From positions 1 through 27,159 of IMG/VR virus record IMGVR_UViG_3300033153_013330: a stretch of DNA of 27,159 nt; one strand, written 5' to 3'. Positions 1 through 5,650 of this stretch are shown piece after piece. Numbering within the stretch: the stretch's first letter is position 1; each line of letters opens with the position of its first letter. Below the pieces are notes generated by a model. The model made no database searches. It was not told the DNA's origin and was given only the letters and a program-made list of their open reading frames with translations. Source of the stretch: a virus. Made by a program: the position numbers and the translations under genes.

Positions 1-1785
1 TTAGCAGGGTATGAGGCCAACGAACATATTGATTGGACTAATACCAATGCCAATCTTTTAACTTCCGGCATTATCACAGTCTCCGGCTCAACCCGTAATT
101 TGTCGGGCATTATAAATGCTTTTTCAGCTTCTAATATTTTTGAAGATGCAGATGGCAGTTTGGGTGCTTGTGCCTTTTTAAGCGAACTTGCAGTTGGTGA
201 TATAGTAAATCTTGACGGTGAATCTAAGACTATCGCTACGATTGTCGATGACCATACCGCCACAATTACGGGGACTTGGACAGATTCCCATTATAGCACC
301 GCAACGGTAAACATTGCCGACTCCACTTTAGACAACGGCTTACTCTCGTTAGGTGCAGGCCGAATGACAGGCTTGCGATACACCGGAGATGAAGACACAG
401 GCTTAAGGCGGTCGGGAGAGAATATTCAGGAGCTTATCTGTGGCGGTGAAGCGACTGTAACATTTAGCACAGATGAAGTTAGAGTAAAGGTTGCTGGTAC
501 TATTAATGAAGATTTTGTTATTGAGACAACCGCTGGTGGTTCAGGTTTTATGCTCACGGGTGGCAACGCTGATACGTGGAAATTCAAAGCTGTTGACGGT
601 GGTGGTTTCAAAATACGAGACCATTCAGCCAGTGCCGACCGATATTTAATAGATGCAGACGGCCATCACGACTTCAAAAGCGGGAATATCACAACTTTAG
701 GTAATATAAGCGGGGCGGACTTAACGGCAAGCGGCACGATAACTGACGGCACTTTATCTATAGTTGGCGGCGATATTTCGAATGCCGGGGCGATAGGCTG
801 TGCTTCCGTTACGGCTACAGGCACTGTACAGGGCGAACAGCTTACTTCAACAGATGATATAACAATGGCTGGAGTATTAACGAATACAATGGCCGCCGAT
901 GATACTTCAGGGCTGATTATAGATGGTACCACAAACGCATTCGATTATTCTACTGGAAGCTATACATTTAATGCCATAAACAGGACTGTAACTGGCACTT
1001 CAAGCAATATGGCTTCCGACAAACTTATAGGAACGGAAATAAGTTTTACATGGGACAATGATTATACTGGCTCGTTATTAAGTTTTAATAATTGGCAATT
1101 ATACAGTCTTACTGGTCTCACAACCTATTCCGGTGATATAACAATAAATAGTGGTTTTATCGGTTCCGCTGACGGTAGTATATACGGTGCTCTATATAGC
1201 ACTTTGTTTTCGTCAACTCTTGTAACAAGTAAATCTCACACAATGAAAGTTATTGGTGGGTCATTTGGCAGTAGTAATCAAGGCTCATTTAATATAACAG
1301 GCGGCACAACTACATATGACTTTATTGGTGGCGAATTCTTTAATCAAGCCATCAGCCCAACAATCGTAGATGGAACGCCGGTTTTTAATTATTATGGTGG
1401 CAAGTTTACGGGCTTAGGCTCTGCTCACGGTGATTCGACAGCTTATGGTGGTTATTTTGCGGCTTCTGGCGCAGATACTAATTATGGTATTTATGTTGCA
1501 TCTGGGATTTCGCATTTTGGTTCAGCGGCCAGTTATACGAATATTAGTAGCTTAGGCCACGTTGCGCTGCCTGCCGGTACTGCCAACGCTGCACCGTTAA
1601 AGTTTACAGCAGGAACGTTACTCGAAAATCCAGAGGCAGGCTCTATAGAGTTTTATGATAACAGATTCTATATTACTAATATAAGGCATCAACGTGCGAT
1701 AGACAGAACATCTGACGTTGCTGTTGAGATGCAGCGAAGCCTGGAGGTAATTCAACTGATGAGGTTACGTTATGGACTGGAGTAA
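1..1785 (+). CDS. Phage tail fibre / tail-surface protein, C-terminal part (5' end outside window)
   Basis: The frame is open from base 1 (reading LAGYEANEHIDWTNTN...) so the gene starts upstream; the TTG at 100 is not a credible start. The visible 594 residues are low-complexity, rich in Gly, Thr, Ser and Asp, with repeated short beta-type units (for example the GNITTLGNISGADLTASGTI region around 684-740), as in fibrous phage surface proteins. The opening EHIDWTN motif and the GSIEFYDNRFYITN stretch near the end are common in fibre proteins of uncultured phages. No cysteine-rich, enzymatic or membrane segment is visible. The last 20 or so residues do not resemble the family, and the expected C-terminal domain lies in another frame directly downstream (1752-2174), suggesting a frameshift near 1727-1750. 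Host-surface contact is inferred, not shown. The fibre gene lies upstream of the tail module rather than after J. Confidence 0.7.
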   Translation, partial: LAGYEANEHIDWTNTNANLLTSGIITVSGSTRNLSGIINAFSASNIFEDADGSLGACAFLSELAVGDIVNLDGESKTIATIVDDHTATITGTWTDSHYSTATVNIADSTLDNGLLSLGAGRMTGLRYTGDEDTGLRRSGENIQELICGGEATVTFSTDEVRVKVAGTINEDFVIETTAGGSGFMLTGGNADTWKFKAVDGGGFKIRDHSASADRYLIDADGHHDFKSGNITTLGNISGADLTASGTITDGTLSIVGGDISNAGAIGCASVTATGTVQGEQLTSTDDITMAGVLTNTMAADDTSGLIIDGTTNAFDYSTGSYTFNAINRTVTGTSSNMASDKLIGTEISFTWDNDYTGSLLSFNNWQLYSLTGLTTYSGDITINSGFIGSADGSIYGALYSTLFSSTLVTSKSHTMKVIGGSFGSSNQGSFNITGGTTTYDFIGGEFFNQAISPTIVDGTPVFNYYGGKFTGLGSAHGDSTAYGGYFAASGADTNYGIYVASGISHFGSAASYTNISSLGHVALPAGTANAAPLKFTAGTLLENPEAGSIEFYDNRFYITNIRHQRAIDRTSDVAVEMQRSLEVIQLMRLRYGLE

Positions 1786-2174
1786 TGGAAGCTAATAGTT
1801 TGGTGGCTGGTAATATGTTTACCTTTCACGCTGACGGAGTAGTAGATAGCGCAAGCAATGGTGATTTGGTTACACTTAGAGTTAAAGTTAACGACGTTAC
1901 CAAAGCTACATTGCAGCAGGACACAAAAAAGATGGTAGGTGCCCATTGGCATATAGACGCTAATGCTACCCAGAGAACTATAAATAATGGAGGCAATGGT
2001 TCGAGAGCTATCCATATTCATTTAGAGATTGATGAGCTTAATAGCCACGTACTCGGTGTCGTAGAAATAGACACTACTGCCTCTATGGATGTAACCTTAA
2101 CAGCGCAATGGAATAACGAGGACGCAGGAAATGTACTAAGTTTGTATCAAGGTTATATGGGATATAAAAATTAG
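1785..2174 (+). CDS. C-terminal domain of the fibre protein in a shifted frame (129 aa if independent)
   Basis: The ATG at 1785 overlaps the stop of the preceding fibre gene by one base. Its only upstream GGAG (1779-1782) lies 2 nt from the ATG, too close for a good ribosome site. The frame stays open upstream to about 1728 and reads STDEVTLWTGVMEANSLVAG. That looks like the usual linker into this beta-rich C-terminal domain (T-T-E-T-x-x-x-T-G-x-x-x-A-N-S-L-x-x-G), so coding in this frame probably begins before the ATG. The domain (HADGVVDSAS, LRVKVN, WHIDAN) is a small jelly-roll-like tail domain by appearance. It may be a separately made subunit or, more likely, the end of the fibre protein separated by a one-base indel. 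Confidence 0.55.
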   Translation: MEANSLVAGNMFTFHADGVVDSASNGDLVTLRVKVNDVTKATLQQDTKKMVGAHWHIDANATQRTINNGGNGSRAIHIHLEIDELNSHVLGVVEIDTTASMDVTLTAQWNNEDAGNVLSLYQGYMGYKN

Positions 2175-2184
2175 GAGAATAACA

Positions 2185-2400
2185 ATGATAATAACACTAA
2201 ACATATCGGCTGAGAACGGCGCATTACTTAAAGATATGATAGAGCATACAGATTGGCAGAGGCCGGACGGCTTAACGGATGCTGCCGCTCTCAAAAAGTA
2301 TATTGCTGACAATTTGCGTATGCAAGTAAAAGCAAGGCAAAAAGCTGTGGCACGCAGGGCCGCTTATAACGATGTAAATGTGCCGGAACTGATAACGTAA
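2185..2400 (+). CDS. Small phage protein of unknown function (71 aa)
   Basis: AGGAGAATAACA precedes the ATG and gives a good ribosome site; the gene starts 10 nt after the fibre domain. The product is mixed-charge and largely helical by composition, with a basic stretch (KARQKAVARRAAY) near residues 48-60 and no cysteine or membrane segment. I do not recognise a family. Its position between fibre and tail-completion genes suggests a virion-assembly or connector-adjacent role, but nothing in the sequence shows this. Composition still matches the G+C-richer left end. Confidence 0.6.
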   Translation: MIITLNISAENGALLKDMIEHTDWQRPDGLTDAAALKKYIADNLRMQVKARQKAVARRAAYNDVNVPELIT

Positions 2401-2415
2401 GGAAAGGACAAGAAA

Positions 2416-2742
2416 ATGAAAGTGAATGTAAATCAAGTATTGAAAGACCTAAAAGGGGAACCTCTCCTTGAGGGAGAAGTGGGGAAAGAAGAAAAAATAA
2501 CGTTGAAAGATGTATGTATCCATGTACTTATTAATGTACATCAAAAGGATGCTAATCTAAAGGCCTCAGAAAAATTGAAGAGATATAAATTAGCATTATT
2601 GATTTCCAAAGGAGGGGAAGTAGAATTAAGCATACAGGATATTGCATATATTCAAGGATTGATTGGTGAAAGATTGCCTGTAATTTATGTAGGACGAACT
2701 GAAGAAATGTTTGAAGGTGTGAAAGAAAAAAATGGCGAATGA
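2416..2742 (+). CDS. Phage protein of unknown function (108 aa)
   Basis: The start is supported by AAGGACAAGAAA before the ATG and by short spacing (15 nt) from the upstream gene. The protein looks alpha-helical. It opens with a VNQVLKDLKGEPL segment and has a central ASEKLKRYKLALLISKGGE helix followed by VELSIQDIAYIQGLIGE. This pattern is familiar from small uncharacterised proteins in siphovirus structural regions, but no function is established for it. It overlaps the next gene by 11 nt, so the two are probably translated together. From here on the A+T content is clearly higher than in 1-2400. Confidence 0.6.
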   Translation: MKVNVNQVLKDLKGEPLLEGEVGKEEKITLKDVCIHVLINVHQKDANLKASEKLKRYKLALLISKGGEVELSIQDIAYIQGLIGERLPVIYVGRTEEMFEGVKEKNGE

Positions 2743-3367
2743 AGGTGTAATTAAAGTCGTATATCCAATACCAGGATTGGCTACCATTACGGCTAAAATA
2801 TTGAAACCCGATGATACGGTAAGAGATGGGCAAACTGCGGTGGCCTTGGATGATACAGGTCATGCGAACGTATATACTAATGCAGGAGCTATAACTATTG
2901 AAGCAGGCGATAATGTTATTCCTTATGTTGATGGTGTCAATTATGGAAGTGGAGAAACTTATCAGCCAGATGCTACAGTTGTAAACGTAGATGATTGTAA
3001 GGCAGATATTTCCGATATTGAATCTACTATCACCAAATTAGACGATACTTTGGAAGATGATGGTGGAATATATAGGTTTACTGAGAATGCCTTAGAGCAA
3101 GCTCCAACAGCGGAGATGGATGCTGCGGAGTTAGAAGCAGCAATGAAAGCTATAACAGGAATTACAGTTGGAGGGGATTGGACGTGGGAAAAGATTATGA
3201 AAATTGTTTCTGCTTGGATAGCGGGGAATTGGAGAGTTAAACCTACTGATTCCACCAAACAAGAATTGATGGATGCTGAAGATGGTACTACGGTTATTCT
3301 TGAACAATCTCTTACTCGTTCACCAGCAGTGGGAGCAGATTATAGAACTATAGAGGTAAAAATTTAA
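2732..3367 (+). CDS. Putative phage structural protein (211 aa)
   Basis: The first 70 residues (PIPGLATITAKILKPDDTVR, ANVYTNAG, IPYVDGVNYGSGETYQPDAT) look like an immunoglobulin-like or carbohydrate-binding-like beta domain. The middle is acidic and helical (DISDIESTITKLDDTLEDD), and the last part (AELEAAMKAITG...GTTVILEQSLTRSPAVGADYRTIEVKI) resembles C-terminal segments of several uncharacterised phage proteins. The start lies inside the end of the preceding gene and the stop overlaps the next start by one base (TAATG), so it belongs to one transcript with the tail genes. A virion role is inferred from position and composition only. Confidence 0.55.
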   Translation: MANEGVIKVVYPIPGLATITAKILKPDDTVRDGQTAVALDDTGHANVYTNAGAITIEAGDNVIPYVDGVNYGSGETYQPDATVVNVDDCKADISDIESTITKLDDTLEDDGGIYRFTENALEQAPTAEMDAAELEAAMKAITGITVGGDWTWEKIMKIVSAWIAGNWRVKPTDSTKQELMDAEDGTTVILEQSLTRSPAVGADYRTIEVKI

Positions 3368-3906
3368 TGAGTTATGATTTAATAAGCGGGAATATAGTAG
3401 CAGCTATTACAGGAGGTGTTTTTTCCTTTGTGAGAGTCCTTTCTGTTAGTGCTTCTCTTTTGACATCCCCTGCTTATATTTTGGCATCATATATAATAGC
3501 AGAAGATATAGGTGCTATGACTGACCCTGCTGATGATGATGATTGGCCTTTATATGTTTCTTCAATGCCGGATAGTAGAGATATAAAAACCAATTGTGGG
3601 GCCATATATGATTCACCTGGATTGAAGAATGGGAGATTGATGGAAGGCCCCGTAATAGAACATTATGGTATTCAATTAAAAATACGGAGTGATAATCACG
3701 ATGATGGTTGGGCCAAAGCCGAAGCCATTGCTGTGGCCTTGGATGGGATTGCTAATGATACAATTACAATAGGTATAGTGGAATATCAAATACATAATGT
3801 GAAAAGAATGAGCCCTGTTATTTCCTTAGGAATAGAAAAAGGTACTAAGGATAGGCGATTGTTTACAGTGAATTTTTTAGTAACAATGAAAAGGATAATA
3901 GCCTAA
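3367..3906 (+). CDS. Tail terminator / tail-completion protein (gpU position), copy 1
   Basis: 179 residues. From residue 31 (LLTSPAYILASYII) onward it aligns with the next gene over its whole length. Shared blocks include WPLY, MPDS, KTNCGAIYD, PGLKNGRLM, LGIEKGTK and FLVT. The type, a minor capsid or tail-terminator protein just upstream of the tail tube gene, matches lambda gpU placement and the minor-capsid families of siphoviruses. Such proteins cap the tail tube and join it to the head. The 30-residue N-terminal extension is mildly hydrophobic and absent from copy 2. An AGGAGG at 3411-3416 with an in-frame GTG at 3430 offers an alternative start that would remove most of it. The ATG at 3367 overlaps the previous stop, which favours the longer form by coupling. 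Confidence 0.6.
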   Translation: MSYDLISGNIVAAITGGVFSFVRVLSVSASLLTSPAYILASYIIAEDIGAMTDPADDDDWPLYVSSMPDSRDIKTNCGAIYDSPGLKNGRLMEGPVIEHYGIQLKIRSDNHDDGWAKAEAIAVALDGIANDTITIGIVEYQIHNVKRMSPVISLGIEKGTKDRRLFTVNFLVTMKRIIA

Positions 3907-4346
3907 TGCTTTTGACTTCACCGGCTACCATTTTGGCAACATATATAATAGAACAGGCATTAATGTCTAATCCTGTTGAGGAAGCAGATTGGCCTTTATA
4001 TATTTCTTATATGCCTGATAGTAGTGATGTTAAAACCAATTGTGGGGCTATATATGATGTACCTGGATTAAAAAACGGAAGATTAATGTCCGGTACCGTC
4101 ATACAGCATTATGGAGTTCAATTAAAACTTCGGAGTGATGACTATATTACTGGTTGGGCCAAAATGGAATCTATAGTAACCAATTTGGATACGATACATA
4201 ATGTTGAAGTGGAAATAACAAGTGGAGAAAATTATCAAATAAGTAATGTAACAAGAGTGGAACCGATTGCTCCTTTGGGGATTGAAAAAGGAACCAAAGG
4301 TAGGCGATTGTTTGTAAATGATTTTTTGGTGACAGTAAAGGAAATA
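3457..4346 (+). repeat. Tandem gene duplication (3457-3903 and 3906-4346)
   Basis: The two units encode the same protein family in direct orientation with a 2-nt junction. DNA similarity is still visible in places, for example GATTGGCCTTTATAT at 3541-3555 and 3988-4002, and the shared AAACCAATTGTGGGG block at 3588-3602 and 4032-4046. Many third codon positions differ, so the duplication is not recent and both copies remain open. Confidence 0.8.
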
Positions 4347-4349
4347 TGA
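3906..4349 (+). CDS. Tail terminator / tail-completion protein (gpU position), copy 2
   Basis: 147 residues, about 60% identical by eye to the preceding gene over 148 aligned positions (roughly 89 matches). It starts at the TAATG overlap with copy 1 and begins directly with LLTSPATILATYII, so it lacks the extension of copy 1. The strongest conservation is in WPLY...MPDS...KTNCGAIYD...PGLKNGRLM and LGIEKGTK.RRLF...FLVT, probably the structural core. Most siphoviruses have one such protein, which forms a hexameric ring at the end of the tail. Having two diverged copies suggests either a hetero-oligomer or two positions in the neck. A gap of 22 nt separates it from the tube gene. Confidence 0.62.
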   Translation: MLLTSPATILATYIIEQALMSNPVEEADWPLYISYMPDSSDVKTNCGAIYDVPGLKNGRLMSGTVIQHYGVQLKLRSDDYITGWAKMESIVTNLDTIHNVEVEITSGENYQISNVTRVEPIAPLGIEKGTKGRRLFVNDFLVTVKEI

Positions 4350-4371
4350 AATTAATTGAAAGGATAGTAAA

Positions 4372-4806
4372 ATGAGTGAGAGAATAGATGATGGTCATCC
4401 AACAACTATTGAATTCTCTGAGGGTAGTAGCGGAGTAACCTTTTTATTCTATGAAAAAGAGGTTACACCACCTGGTGTTTCCGCTGGTGGCGAGAATGAC
4501 ACCACCACTATGAGGAATAGCGTTTGGAGAACAAAGGCTCCTAAAAGTTTAAAAACCTTATTGCCAGGCTCCTTTGTTGGGGCGTATGACCCTGAAGTAT
4601 TGGATGAGATTATTGCAATGGTAGGTAACAATCAATCCATAGTAATTACCTTCCCGGATAATTCTACTTGGACCTTCTGGGGATGGATTGATGAGTTTGT
4701 TCCCAATGCTATTGTAGAAGGTGAACAACCAACGGCTAACATTAGTATTATACCTTCTAATCAGAACGCTTCCGGTGTAGAAACAGCTCCAGTATATTCA
4801 GATTAA
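4372..4806 (+). CDS. Major tail tube protein (gpV position)
   Basis: 144 residues, beta-rich. The pattern KEVTPPGVSAGGENDTTTM, WRTKAPKSLKTL, FVGAYDPEVLDEI and ITFPDNSTWTFWGWIDEFVP...VEGEQPTANISIIPSN is characteristic of siphovirus tail tube subunits, which stack as hexameric rings around the tape measure. Position fits as well: after the tail-completion genes and directly before the chaperone and tape measure genes. The ribosome site is AAAGGATAGTAAA before the ATG. It lacks an extra Ig-like C-terminal domain such as lambda gpV carries. About 136 nt without a confident gene follow before the chaperone. Confidence 0.8.
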   Translation: MSERIDDGHPTTIEFSEGSSGVTFLFYEKEVTPPGVSAGGENDTTTMRNSVWRTKAPKSLKTLLPGSFVGAYDPEVLDEIIAMVGNNQSIVITFPDNSTWTFWGWIDEFVPNAIVEGEQPTANISIIPSNQNASGVETAPVYSD

Positions 4807-4820
4807 GAGAACGTAGAGAA

Positions 4821-4907
4821 ATGCGATTAAAGGCGTTGTTTTTAGGACTTGGTACAATTATGTGGGTTTGGGCGAGAAAACGTAAGAGAGCTAACGTCCG
4901 GCCCTAA
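4821..4907 (+). CDS. Possible 28-residue membrane peptide
   Basis: An ATG at 4821 opens 28 codons ending at TAA 4905-4907. Residues 5-18 (ALFLGLGTIMWVWA) form a hydrophobic segment flanked by Lys/Arg (MRLK in front, RKRKR behind), a shape compatible with a one-pass membrane peptide or toxin-like small protein. The upstream sequence (GAACGTAGAGAA) is only a weak ribosome site. It fills most of the 136-nt gap between tail tube and chaperone genes, where lambda has no gene. It may be chance; the only support is composition and placement. Confidence 0.3.
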   Translation: MRLKALFLGLGTIMWVWARKRKRANVRP

Positions 4908-4942
4908 AATCGGGTGTTATATAGTTTTGGAAAGGGCAAAAA

Positions 4943-5341
4943 ATGGATGAATTAAGGTTTAGTACGGTGCTGAAGGAAATTCCTGTGTTCCTTACGGGGA
5001 AAGACGGCATTGAAAAGAAATTCTCATTAAGGGAATTGACCGGGGCACAACGGGCCATCTACAACGAGAGTTTTGATATTAAGATAGAGATGGATGCCAA
5101 TGGTAAGGCCAAAGCTGTTGCTGGTGAAGGATTTAAATCTTTCTCAGCGAAACAATTTTTGGCGATGTGTCTTTACGATGAGAACGGTAAACCGGTTCCT
5201 GAGGAAATCATTGATAATTATCCTGCCACTATGCTCGGTCAGTTACATACGGCAGCATTGAAACTTAGTGGTCTGGATAAGGAAGCTCTTGAAGCAGCAA
5301 AAAACGAATTAGAGGGGAGCGATCCCAGTGGTACCGGATAG
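4943..5341 (+). CDS. Tail assembly chaperone, short form (gpG-like)
   Basis: 132 residues read without frameshifting. It lies between the tail tube and the tape measure, the invariable site of the G/GT chaperones. The protein has a beta-type N-terminus (PVFLTGKDGIEKKFSLRELTG), then helical segments (AKQFLAMCLYDENGKPVPEEII, LGQLHTAALKLSGLD) and an acidic end. In lambda, gpG coats the tape measure protein and keeps it soluble before tube polymerisation. The ribosome site is GGAAAGGGCAAAAA. A slippery heptamer at 5299-5305, near the 3' end, lets a fraction of ribosomes enter the T frame, giving the long form. Confidence 0.75.
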   Translation: MDELRFSTVLKEIPVFLTGKDGIEKKFSLRELTGAQRAIYNESFDIKIEMDANGKAKAVAGEGFKSFSAKQFLAMCLYDENGKPVPEEIIDNYPATMLGQLHTAALKLSGLDKEALEAAKNELEGSDPSGTG

Positions 5342-5347
5342 CTTCCC
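5299..5347 (+). other. Programmed -1 ribosomal frameshift signal (A AAA AAC + stem-loop)
   Basis: Heptamer A AAA AAC occupies 5299-5305 with AAA (5300-5302) and AAC (5303-5305) as zero-frame codons, the classic X XXY YYZ form. After an 8-nt spacer a stem begins: 5314-5320 (GGGGAGC) pairs with 5341-5347 (GCTTCCC, one G-U). It continues after a G/A mismatch with 5322-5325 (ATCC) against 5336-5339 (GGAT), leaving a 10-nt loop. A smaller alternative is GGGA-GCGA-TCCC at 5315-5326 with a GNRA-type loop. Slipping moves ribosomes into a frame that is open to 5649. Distances fit known tail chaperone frameshift sites. Confidence 0.85.
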
Positions 5348-5649
5348 ATCTTGGGATGTCTGTATCAAGGGCTCAGTATGAGATTTCTTCTACAGAGTTT
5401 TTAGAATGGATTACTTATTTAGATGAGGATGCTAATAGGTTTCATCGAGAGGATTATTACCTTGCTCAGATTGCTGCTGAGATTAGAAGGTCCTTTGTTA
5501 AGGAGCCTATAAAAGTAAAAATAGAATCCTTTCTAATGAAATTCAAAAGAAAAGAAAAAGCAAAAAAATTGAGTAAGGAAGAAAGAACAAAACGGGCCAA
5601 AGCATTTTGGGGAGTTATATTGAAGCACCCTAAAAAGAGGAAGAAATAA
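5305..5649 (+). CDS. T-frame extension of the tail assembly chaperone (GT fusion, made by -1 frameshift)
   Basis: After slipping at 5305 the reading is RIRGERSQWYRIASHLGMSV followed by SRAQYEISSTEFLEWITY, open to the stop at 5647-5649. This gives a G-T fusion of about 235 residues (121 + 114). The R-A-Q-x-E-I-S-x-x-E-F-x-E-W pattern is a hallmark of T domains, which recruit the tail tube subunits to the chaperone-coated tape measure. The end is strongly basic (FKRKEKAKKLSKEERTKRAK, then KHPKKRKK). The ATG at 5356 lies in this frame but inside the stem-loop 3' region with no ribosome site, so independent initiation is unlikely. The tape measure gene starts one base after this stop. Confidence 0.8.
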   Translation, partial: RIRGERSQWYRIASHLGMSVSRAQYEISSTEFLEWITYLDEDANRFHREDYYLAQIAAEIRRSFVKEPIKVKIESFLMKFKRKEKAKKLSKEERTKRAKAFWGVILKHPKKRKK

Positions 5650-5650
5650 A

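Noticed and set aside
1727-1785. Programmed frameshift at the end of the fibre gene
   Set aside because: No X XXY YYZ heptamer in phase and no clear stimulatory stem; an indel is the simpler reading.
5356-5649. Independent T gene starting at ATG 5356
   Set aside because: No ribosome site and the start sits just past the frameshift stem; the T frame is open back to the slippery heptamer, so the fusion explains it.
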